From Euryarchaeota archaeon UBA242 (lineage in GTDB: Archaea; Thermoplasmatota; Poseidoniia; Poseidoniales; Poseidoniaceae): DNA of 30,579 bases. This document shows, one piece after another, positions 1 through 6,476 of this stretch. Location of the stretch: contig DAJY01000054.1 of assembly GCA_002499015.1 (NCBI GenBank), forward strand, positions 3,333 to 33,911, written 5' to 3'. Made by a program: the position numbers and the translations under genes. Under the pieces are notes generated by a model. The model had not been told where the DNA came from and ran no database searches. It saw only the letters and a list, made by a program, of their open reading frames with translations. The number at the start of each line of letters is the position of its first letter. Position 1 is the first letter of the stretch.

Positions 1-1197
1 ATCGATTTCAAGCATCAAAGTTGATTGAGGCTCCACAGTATAATAGTCCCCTAAAGTCTTCATTATCTCCCAATCAATAGATCCATCCTCCATGGCAGGT
101 TCACTCATTTCAACAATGATAACAACAACTTCCAATGTAATACTTTCATGAAGATTAGTTAGATTAGATGAGACACTAGAGCCTGGATTGAACTCTTGAA
201 TTATCTCAAAGGTTGAATCCTCGGCTCCAAGTTGATAGGAGATTCTTGAGTCTGCTGTTTCAGATTGAATGTTTACAGACATAAAAATGACAGTGAGCAA
301 CAATAGAGCAGCAACACCTTCAGCAAATACGTGCCGCCATACCTTATTTCTTGTAACTCCCTTGAACATCGGCCCGAAATCATTGCGAAGGCGTGGTTGT
401 AAGTGATGGATAAATAATGCACCAATCCCACCAATTATGATGCCGAGCGGGATATCAATGAACCAGTGGATTCCAAGATAGAGAATTGTGAACATGAACA
501 ATAATGTGTTTATTGCAACGAACAAATGATACGGCCAGTGGCGCCATTGAGTTATTTTTATTCCCTTTTCCTTTACGTGCAAGTAATTGAGGTAGAGAAT
601 ACCAAATGGAATTGCGACATGTAAACTCGGCACGGCATTATCCAGAGGGTCATGCGAAGCATAGAACGAACTATACCAGCCGTCATGATACAATAGAGCC
701 TCCATATTAGGAATCCAAGAAGAAGTCACTTCTACATTGAAAAACAAGTAATATGGTACAGCGAGGGCATAAATGAGTAGATAATTCAAAGCAACCTTAT
801 CCGTCATGTCGCGGTCACCGGTAAATGCAAAGTACACTGTCGTTACATAGATTAGGAATAGATAAACGAATAGATAATGGAAGTTGAGGAAATCAGTTAA
901 TGTTTCATTTTGAAAAGCATCTTGAATCAACTTTGTAAAATCTCCTTCAATGGAATATACTAGTTCAGTCCAATGTCCAGTTTTGATCTTGATAGGTTCA
1001 TTTATTGTATCAGTTATTTCCTTCCATTTTAGAATGATAATATATCCAAGGGCGTGAATATAGTATCTCTTATCATGAAAAGTTTGGGCCCATTGACGCC
1101 AAGGGATTCTCATTTCTGGGCGGTGCAGGGTGAACAACCAGCAAATGATTGGAGTAAGAATTACAATCATCAGCATCATGATTGTATATGGTTCCAT
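1..1197 (-). CDS. PAP2-superfamily membrane phosphatase/transferase (PAP2_3-like), 3' end outside window
   Basis: The reading frame is open from an ATG at 1197 down to base 1 (399 codons), so the C-terminus is missing. Several hydrophobic segments are visible: about residues 5-22, 104-127, 136-154, 190-208, 225-262 and 290-306. The catalytic signature of the PAP2 fold is present: PSLHVA near residues 190-195 (His193) and GIHWFID near 242-248 (His244, Asp248), the spacing seen in the Aur1-like PAP2_3 branch. Members hydrolyse or transfer lipid phosphate headgroups at the membrane surface; the substrate here cannot be told. After the last transmembrane helix comes a hydrophilic tail of about 95 residues with no recognised domain. 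The only in-frame stop upstream is at about 1282-1284. A GTG at 1234 is an alternative start, but ATG 1197 leads directly into the first hydrophobic helix. It is transcribed away from the GDPD-like gene at 1389. Confidence 0.8.
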   Translation of the reverse strand, partial: MEPYTIMMLMIVILTPIICWLFTLHRPEMRIPWRQWAQTFHDKRYYIHALGYIIILKWKEITDTINEPIKIKTGHWTELVYSIEGDFTKLIQDAFQNETLTDFLNFHYLFVYLFLIYVTTVYFAFTGDRDMTDKVALNYLLIYALAVPYYLFFNVEVTSSWIPNMEALLYHDGWYSSFYASHDPLDNAVPSLHVAIPFGILYLNYLHVKEKGIKITQWRHWPYHLFVAINTLLFMFTILYLGIHWFIDIPLGIIIGGIGALFIHHLQPRLRNDFGPMFKGVTRNKVWRHVFAEGVAALLLLTVIFMSVNIQSETADSRISYQLGAEDSTFEIIQEFNPGSSVSSNLTNLHESITLEVVVIIVEMSEPAMEDGSIDWEIMKTLGDYYTVEPQSTLMLEID

Positions 1198-1388
1198 GGA
1201 TGTATGGCAATGCCACCTCTCTTTAGCAGTTGCCACAGTATGTGGAGGCGGAATTGGCAGTTTGGCATTAATCAGTGAAATTCATTCGGATGTACGATTA
1301 TGAATATCTTCATTGCGGGATATGATTGTTCGATATAATTTGAAAAGATAATCTTTCAAGGTGTAGCGCGTGGACAGCGTGGGGCGGG
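1198..1388. other. Divergent intergenic region with possible coding relic
   Basis: About 190 bp separate the PAP2 gene (-) from the GDPD-like gene (+). I see no RNA gene. The last 30 bp before ATG 1389 are noticeably GC-rich compared with the surroundings. In the frame one base off the downstream ORF, bases 1372-1389 read G-Q-R-G-A-G, close to the GHRG motif that starts normal GDPD domains. This may be a decayed former N-terminus or chance. Confidence 0.4.
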
Positions 1389-2543
1389 ATGATGTATTAC
1401 CAAGAAGCGGAAAATACATTGAAGAGTTTGCGTCATGGAATTAGTTTTTTTGATGGTATCGAATTTGATATCAGGATGACATCCGATAACCAATTAGTAG
1501 TCCACCACGACAGAGAAGTATCAATCTCACAAAGTCGCTTACGAGGTAAAAGTAAGTGGGTTGAAGCATGGACATTAGCAGATTTAGAGGCGGAAGGTTT
1601 TGTCTCTTTCAGAGGAATGCTAGAGGATTCAGTTATCCGTGATAATTGGGTGGGAAAAGGAAAAATGGGATGTATTGAGATAAAACGTCCTCATCCGAAT
1701 GCGCCGATGGGTGGAGGATTTTTTTCACGAAAGAAACACAATCAGCATGTTGCTGACATTATCAAAATGGCAGATAAAATCCTTGATGAATTTAATGTTC
1801 CACACGAGAATATGATCTATTATGCTTTTCACAAGGGCATGAAACAAAGTACACAACTAGCCAAAACCCAGCGTCCTTGGGCAGCCCTAATACCATACAT
1901 CTCTCCATATGGAAACAAAACGACCCAACGCATTCAAAGTTTTCCAATATATATTTCAACATCATTTGCATCATTGATAAAACAACATAATGCGATGGGC
2001 AGCGCAATGCTGCCATGTGCGATAGAGTATTTTGTCTCCCCACACAACAAGTTGCCATTTGGTAAAACAGTTGGATTAAAAGGTAAGAATTTGCACAACC
2101 TAAACAAGTTGCGTAAAGGTATGCCCACATATGTTTGGCCAACCAAACCAGTCAATGAGAAATTGATACTAAAGGCTGGACTTACCGGCTTAAGCGATAA
2201 AGCCGATCCCGATTTGACATGGTTGCCTACAGGACACGCCCGCTGGGTAAACCCTGGTACTCAACCACTGGATAAGCAACAACAATTCTTATTAGATTCT
2301 GCTACAGATGAAAATCATTTAGAAATATTGAAACAACTCAAACTTGAAGTTCCTACTTGGGCGGATTGTGATGATACAAGAAGGAAAGATTTAGTTTCAA
2401 TGTGGAAAGAAACTTGGAACTGGAAAAAAACGGTTGATGAACTGTTACAGGATGCAAGCGGTTCTTCACCACCATGGCAAGCACCACGGTTAATCGGTCA
2501 CAGAGGTTCTGGGAAAACATCCCGCCCAGTTATAGAACAATAA
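1389..2543 (+). CDS. Glycerophosphodiester phosphodiesterase-like protein, apparently circularly permuted
   Basis: GDPD family enzymes are TIM barrels that cleave glycerophosphodiesters to glycerol-3-phosphate and an alcohol, using Mg or Ca. Here residues 7-42 carry the second barrel element: ENTLKSL, then IEFDIR (Glu25, Asp27) and VVHHD (His40, Asp41). CIEIK (Glu97, Lys99) follows as the third metal-binding strand. A late strand with AGLTGLSDKADPD near 270-280 matches the family's final G-x-x-G-x-x-T/S-D-x-P. The family's usual first motif, H-R-G, is absent from the N-terminus. Instead RLIGHRGSGKTSRP (His371, Arg372) is the last thing before the stop codon, after an insert of roughly 90 residues. 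Order of elements is therefore 2-3-...-8-1. No strong Shine-Dalgarno precedes ATG 1389; ATG 1392 is equally possible. It ends back to back with citrate synthase at 2543/2544. A truncated tandem duplicate or an assembly error would look the same. Confidence 0.7.
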   Translation: MMYYQEAENTLKSLRHGISFFDGIEFDIRMTSDNQLVVHHDREVSISQSRLRGKSKWVEAWTLADLEAEGFVSFRGMLEDSVIRDNWVGKGKMGCIEIKRPHPNAPMGGGFFSRKKHNQHVADIIKMADKILDEFNVPHENMIYYAFHKGMKQSTQLAKTQRPWAALIPYISPYGNKTTQRIQSFPIYISTSFASLIKQHNAMGSAMLPCAIEYFVSPHNKLPFGKTVGLKGKNLHNLNKLRKGMPTYVWPTKPVNEKLILKAGLTGLSDKADPDLTWLPTGHARWVNPGTQPLDKQQQFLLDSATDENHLEILKQLKLEVPTWADCDDTRRKDLVSMWKETWNWKKTVDELLQDASGSSPPWQAPRLIGHRGSGKTSRPVIEQ

Positions 2544-3710
2544 TCACTTGATGTGACGCAAAGTTTGTTGTTCTGCATAATACTTAGGGCGGTAAAGCGG
2601 AGTGCCTTTGCCACCGCGGAATACAGTGCGCTCATCAACAATTTGTGCTCCGATCCCCATTACACGAGCCCAGCCAAAGAAGGTGGTGTAGTAGGTTGGG
2701 TCTTCAAGGCCAACATGGTGAAGTAAAGCTCCACTCGCAATGTCAACATTTGCATTTGGATTACTAATGTTTGGATTTTCAGCAAGCACTCTAGGTGCAA
2801 CTTCTCTCAAGGTGCGAATAATTTTGAAATTCTCATCATCTGGACAGATTTCTTCTCCAAGAGCAAATTGAACAGTAGCTCTTGGGTCTTCACTACGGAG
2901 AACAGCATGACCAAAACCGAATATTGGTCGTTTCTCAGCCAACTCTCCACGCACGAAACGCTCAACTTCTACTGGATCACTTGTGCCTATCTTTAGAACA
3001 AACTCGAGACATGATTGATTTGCTCGCCCATGTAATGGTCCACTTAGAGCATTCATAGCTCCTGCCATAGCGGAATACATTGTTGCTTTGCTAGATGCAA
3101 TCGCCTTGCCGGTAAATGTTGAGAGGTTTCCGCCACCATGATCCATATGCAAGACTAGGTATGTTGCAATTACTCGTTCCATTTTATCATTATCAATTTC
3201 GTCTAGGTCTAAGGTTGAAACAAATCTTTGGACCATACTCAACGATGTATCATCAGCAGGAATATCCTCGTCTCGGCCTTCTCTGACCCTATACATTAGG
3301 CCCATGATGCGAGGCATGCGAGCAATTAGATTCATCGCATCTTCCTTCCAATCACCAGTAGTCTCCCACATCCCAATTGTGTGAATCGCAACACTGAGCC
3401 AGTCCATCGGATGTCCGTATTTTGGTAGAGTCCTAAACACCGCTACTAAATCACCTGGAATTTCGGCTCTCCTTGCTAAGTCTGCGCGAATCTCCATCGA
3501 TTGTTGAGGGTTTGGCAACTCTTTATTGAATAATAGATAAACAATGTCTTCTGGAGAAAAATTAGTTAATTCTTTAATAGGATATCCACAATAATGAACA
3601 CCTTCAGTAGGGGTGACAAATGATGTACGGCAGGTACCTACTGGGACTCCACGTAATCCTGTATTTAGGTGACTATTAGTGACTTCAAAAAGAACCTCTT
3701 CGTCGCTCAT
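2544..3710 (-). CDS. gltA: Citrate synthase
   Basis: Catalyses condensation of oxaloacetate with acetyl-CoA to citrate, entry step of the TCA cycle, in the cytoplasm. The 388-residue length is normal for the single-domain-family archaeal/bacterial type I enzyme. The three catalytic residues are in place: His227 in GPLHGRAN, His268 in GFGHAVLR, and Asp323 in NANVDIASG. DPRA (275-278) and the C-terminal PLYRPKYY are also family-like. Two deviations stand out: GFGHAVLR replaces the near-universal GFGHRVYK, and HMDHGGGNLSTFT replaces the usual HADHxxNASTF. These could alter substrate preference (2-methylcitrate synthase is a close relative) but cannot be interpreted from sequence alone. It is monocistronic, with a TATA-like box at 3760-3770 and a dyad at 3785-3802 upstream. 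The start ATG is followed by MSDEEV, typical of these genomes. Confidence 0.92.
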   Translation of the reverse strand: MSDEEVLFEVTNSHLNTGLRGVPVGTCRTSFVTPTEGVHYCGYPIKELTNFSPEDIVYLLFNKELPNPQQSMEIRADLARRAEIPGDLVAVFRTLPKYGHPMDWLSVAIHTIGMWETTGDWKEDAMNLIARMPRIMGLMYRVREGRDEDIPADDTSLSMVQRFVSTLDLDEIDNDKMERVIATYLVLHMDHGGGNLSTFTGKAIASSKATMYSAMAGAMNALSGPLHGRANQSCLEFVLKIGTSDPVEVERFVRGELAEKRPIFGFGHAVLRSEDPRATVQFALGEEICPDDENFKIIRTLREVAPRVLAENPNISNPNANVDIASGALLHHVGLEDPTYYTTFFGWARVMGIGAQIVDERTVFRGGKGTPLYRPKYYAEQQTLRHIK

Positions 3711-3737
3711 TAATATCCCTCGCGTGTAGCGGAAAAG

Positions 3738-3756
3738 CCACCCTCATATAAGGTGG
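3738..3756 (-). promoter_or_regulatory. Short inverted repeat at the probable citrate synthase transcription start
   Basis: CCACC at 3738-3742 pairs with GGTGG at 3752-3756 around a 9-nt AT-rich loop. It lies about 25 nt downstream of the TATA-like box, so it would overlap the predicted transcription start. It could be an operator or a 5' leader hairpin. It is too weak and lacks a clear T-tract to be called a terminator of the upstream gene. Confidence 0.35.
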
Positions 3757-3759
3757 GTC

Positions 3760-3770
3760 CTAAAATAAAG
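3760..3770 (-). promoter_or_regulatory. TATA-like box of citrate synthase
   Basis: Reads CTTTATTTTAG on the minus strand, 50 nt upstream of the citrate synthase ATG, matching an archaeal TATA box. A start site about 25 nt downstream leaves a leader of about 30 nt. Sequence resemblance only. Confidence 0.5.
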
Positions 3771-3784
3771 CCTCTCAAGCAGTC

Positions 3785-3802
3785 AGTGTTGCTAGGAACA
3801 CT
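3785..3802. promoter_or_regulatory. 18-bp dyad with CTAG core, operator-like
   Basis: AGTGTT (3785-3790) and AACACT (3797-3802) are perfect inverted arms, and the centre contains CTAG, so 8 of 9 base pairs are symmetric. It sits 15 bp upstream of the citrate synthase TATA-like box, the usual place for an archaeal activator site. On the minus strand no T-run follows, which argues against a terminator. Confidence 0.45.
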
Positions 3803-3828
3803 TAATGTGTTTAGCCGACATTGTTATT

Positions 3829-4293
3829 TTATTTTTTATCATTTACCGGCCACTGGCGAAAACCTCTACTCGATTCTCGATCTGAGAAAATTTGTATTCT
3901 AATGCTATTGCCATCTATCAATATTACATCCTCTGCAGTAAGGCCGGGACATTCCTCAACTACGCGATTCCACGACCTTTCAGTTGCAAGGTTTTCGCCC
4001 CACCAGGGGAATGCTGCACATTGTTGAGGTCTTACTTTGTAGATTGTACATTGCTTGTTTTCGTCTAAGTTAATACAGACATCATCTTCAACTCTACTTT
4101 GTAAAATATATCGCCCATCAATTGTTTGTTTACAATCTCTTTCCAACCAACTTTCAACATCCATCCCATGATGTTCAGAAATTCTTAATGCGTCCTTTTC
4201 TGATAAATAGACAATTCCACCCGGTTCATCACAGCACCTGCCGCAATTCGCTTGACATTTGAACGGAACGCCGTCCATCCACCATGGCTTCAT
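3829..4293 (-). CDS. YkgJ-family cysteine-cluster protein
   Basis: This 154-residue protein carries the family's defining N-terminal cysteine block: Cys13, Cys17, Cys20 and Cys21 (C-x3-C-x2-CC). Further cysteines lie in DDVCINL, KQCTIYKVRPQQCAAFPW and EECPGL. The R-P-x-x-C-x-x-F-P/W core is typical of this putative zinc- or iron-chelating family (formerly UPF0153). The biochemical role of the family is poorly defined; metal or Fe-S binding is the usual inference. Its ATG overlaps the stop of the DnaA-like gene by 4 nt (4290-4293), with AGGTGA six bases upstream as ribosome site, so it is translationally coupled as the last gene of the DUF835/DnaA-like operon. No signal peptide is seen. Confidence 0.85.
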   Translation of the reverse strand: MKPWWMDGVPFKCQANCGRCCDEPGGIVYLSEKDALRISEHHGMDVESWLERDCKQTIDGRYILQSRVEDDVCINLDENKQCTIYKVRPQQCAAFPWWGENLATERSWNRVVEECPGLTAEDVILIDGNSIRIQIFSDRESSRGFRQWPVNDKK

Positions 4294-6476
4294 TCTTCTT
4301 CACCTGAACTTTGGAATTCAAACGGTGGCAATAATTCCGGAAGCTTATCGATGTAATTTTCACTGGTACTTTTTGGAGTTTTTATTACTCGAACGATTTT
4401 TTCCTTAACAGGTTGTTTGACGACCTTAGTATCTAGTGCACTATCATCTAACAAATCCGTCATATCGATGTCTTCTGCTTGAATATTCCATTCTCCTTCA
4501 GGTTCAAAACTATCCAATGATTGCTCGTAACTGTCAGTATTGTTTACAACAACTTTTTTTGGGGTGCGGCGAGTAACTTTTCTCTTTGATTTTCCCTTTC
4601 TTCTCTTAGCGACTCGCCGAGGCTTAGCGTCTTCTTCAAACGGTGGAAGTTCTTCTCTAGTCGGATCGATTGCAACTAATTTCTCTTCAAGGTAACGTAA
4701 TTCATCAGCGATGGCAATTAATTCATCAATATCTGCACTACCCGCTTTTTGTGCTAATTCTAGCATTTTATCCTCAAGACCACTAAGGAGTATTGAATTA
4801 TTAAATACCATCAATTCAGCATCTCTGATTGTAGAATCAATCTTGTCATCTAATTCGGTTAAAATATCAGCAGCCCGACCATAATCTTGCTCTTCAATAC
4901 GATTAGGTCGTGTAATCAAATGTTGTTCATTTTCATGAACACTCAAAACTGAAGGTGCTTCAGGAGTTAATTCCTCAAGCGTTGTATGAACAAACTTTTC
5001 AACCATTTCTTTACCATCCAATGACAGATCATTTACATCCCATTGCGGTGGCTGATAATCATCTTTTTCCGGTTCAGGGATATTGCGCATTAAATCAATT
5101 CCGCCAATATCATGAACAGAATAGACTGTGTCAACAGCATCAGAAATCAACCGAGTTGCGATATCATCTATATCGCGGCGAACGATTTCATCTTGAATTT
5201 CGGACTGCTGCATTAGTTCATCTCGTAATGTGAGAATAACATCTTCTCCATCGATTATGTCGTCTCCGGATTCAATTGCAAGAGCGATCTTGTCAAAATT
5301 AGCAATAGTACTTCTCCAACCAATTTGATTGAAGGTGACAATGTTGGTCATCTGTCCATCATCTAACATCAGGTTTCTTGAACCTGCTAATCTTCTTGTA
5401 AACATTACCAGGCTTGTGGCAGTTGGAATTTTTATTTGAGTTTGAGCAGAATTGCGGCAAATATCCCAAAGACGGGAAGAAGGCCATTCATCTGGTGACT
5501 CTAGGCTTGTGAGAATTACATGTACTCCTAAGTTTATTGCGTGGTCGACCATCATTCCAATTTGATTGGCTAAAACAGTATCATCTGCAATCATATGAGC
5601 ATCATCAATTGCCAAGAGACTTGCCCCAACTAGTGCTTCTTGCCAATCGTTAGGGAGTGTTTCCATTCCCATCAAATCAACAGCGCTGATGAGAAATACC
5701 AATCCTTCCATTCTTCTAGCTACGCCTTGCGCTGTTGCGTGAATTAGGTGTGAGCGACCGGTTCCATTTTCACCAATAATAATTAGTGGATTGAGGCTAG
5801 TTCCAGGAGAATCTACAATTGATTCACATGCTCTACTGGCGTGAGAGTTTTCTGAGCACACAAACCATTGTTTAAACGTCCGTTGTGTATTGATTCTTAG
5901 TGGTTTAGGCCATGCTGCTTTGACTTGTAATGAGCGGCTATGGTGATAAATTGAGTCTTCTTTGACCGTTGCTAATTCATCAGTAAGGGCATTAATGACT
6001 TTCCCCCTCTGACTATCTAGAACACTTAGCCAAATTGGCCTTGCATCACTTTCTATCCCAACATATTGGTCTTCTGAATCCATCTCTAATGCCAATTCTT
6101 CAGACTTCAATAGGCTAATTTCTCTTAATGATTTAATTCTCCTTGCAGCAATGCTAGCAAAGTCATGACCGTTATTTTGTAAATTAATCACCGGTGTGTG
6201 ACCCCTACTATCAGTGCCTAGAGTTGAATCAGCAATCAAATCAAAGGTTGGCCTTTGTGCTACACCGGTTCGCTGTAAAATACTGCTATGCCTTGTATCG
6301 GCAACTGTAGATTTACCAAGAAGCCGATTCATTCTTGATAACGGCAAACTTGGCTTTTCTTCTTTGACAGATGTTTCCTGCGGGAACTGTAGGCTGTCAA
6401 CACCATTTTGAATCAATTGATTCTTGGCCTTCTGTATTGCAAGGTCAAGTCGTTCTTTCCTGCCAATCATACTCAC
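4290..6476 (-). CDS. DnaA-like AAA+ ATPase with substituted Walker A lysine
   Basis: A 728-residue protein of three parts. Residues 1-190 have no recognised domain. About 195-410 form an AAA+ module that follows DnaA domain III closely: FKQWFVCSENSHASRAC matches the FDNFVVGxSNxxA entry, then PLIIIGENGTGRSHLIHA (Walker A, 235-242), LLAIDDAH (Walker B, 287-294), ILTSLESPDEW (sensor 1), and SSRLWDICR with Arg335 and Arg341 as possible arginine-finger equivalents. Walker A has Arg241 (codon CGC) where Lys is nearly invariant, so nucleotide binding or hydrolysis may be altered. The C-terminal 300 residues are acidic with a helical stretch (540-600) and a strongly basic patch at 618-641; DnaA domain IV with its HTH is not visible. 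The start is GTG 6476, overlapping the preceding stop, or ATG 6470; GGAG upstream fits either. It is not a normal archaeal initiator (Orc1/Cdc6). Function unknown. Confidence 0.75.
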   Translation of the reverse strand: MSMIGRKERLDLAIQKAKNQLIQNGVDSLQFPQETSVKEEKPSLPLSRMNRLLGKSTVADTRHSSILQRTGVAQRPTFDLIADSTLGTDSRGHTPVINLQNNGHDFASIAARRIKSLREISLLKSEELALEMDSEDQYVGIESDARPIWLSVLDSQRGKVINALTDELATVKEDSIYHHSRSLQVKAAWPKPLRINTQRTFKQWFVCSENSHASRACESIVDSPGTSLNPLIIIGENGTGRSHLIHATAQGVARRMEGLVFLISAVDLMGMETLPNDWQEALVGASLLAIDDAHMIADDTVLANQIGMMVDHAINLGVHVILTSLESPDEWPSSRLWDICRNSAQTQIKIPTATSLVMFTRRLAGSRNLMLDDGQMTNIVTFNQIGWRSTIANFDKIALAIESGDDIIDGEDVILTLRDELMQQSEIQDEIVRRDIDDIATRLISDAVDTVYSVHDIGGIDLMRNIPEPEKDDYQPPQWDVNDLSLDGKEMVEKFVHTTLEELTPEAPSVLSVHENEQHLITRPNRIEEQDYGRAADILTELDDKIDSTIRDAELMVFNNSILLSGLEDKMLELAQKAGSADIDELIAIADELRYLEEKLVAIDPTREELPPFEEDAKPRRVAKRRKGKSKRKVTRRTPKKVVVNNTDSYEQSLDSFEPEGEWNIQAEDIDMTDLLDDSALDTKVVKQPVKEKIVRVIKTPKSTSENYIDKLPELLPPFEFQSSGEEE

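Noticed and set aside
1054..1278. Plus-strand 74-codon ORF
   Set aside because: It lies antisense to the N-terminal region and leader of the PAP2 gene, whose frame has clear family motifs; the ORF has no family features.
1389..2543. An intein or nuclease insertion as the reason for the unusual order in the GDPD-like gene
   Set aside because: No intein splice motifs (N-terminal Cys block, C-terminal His-Asn) are present; the order is better explained by permutation or duplication.
3738..3756. Terminator of the cysteine-cluster gene
   Set aside because: The stem is only 5 bp, lies about 75 nt beyond the stop, and has no clear T-tract; it overlaps the predicted citrate synthase start instead.
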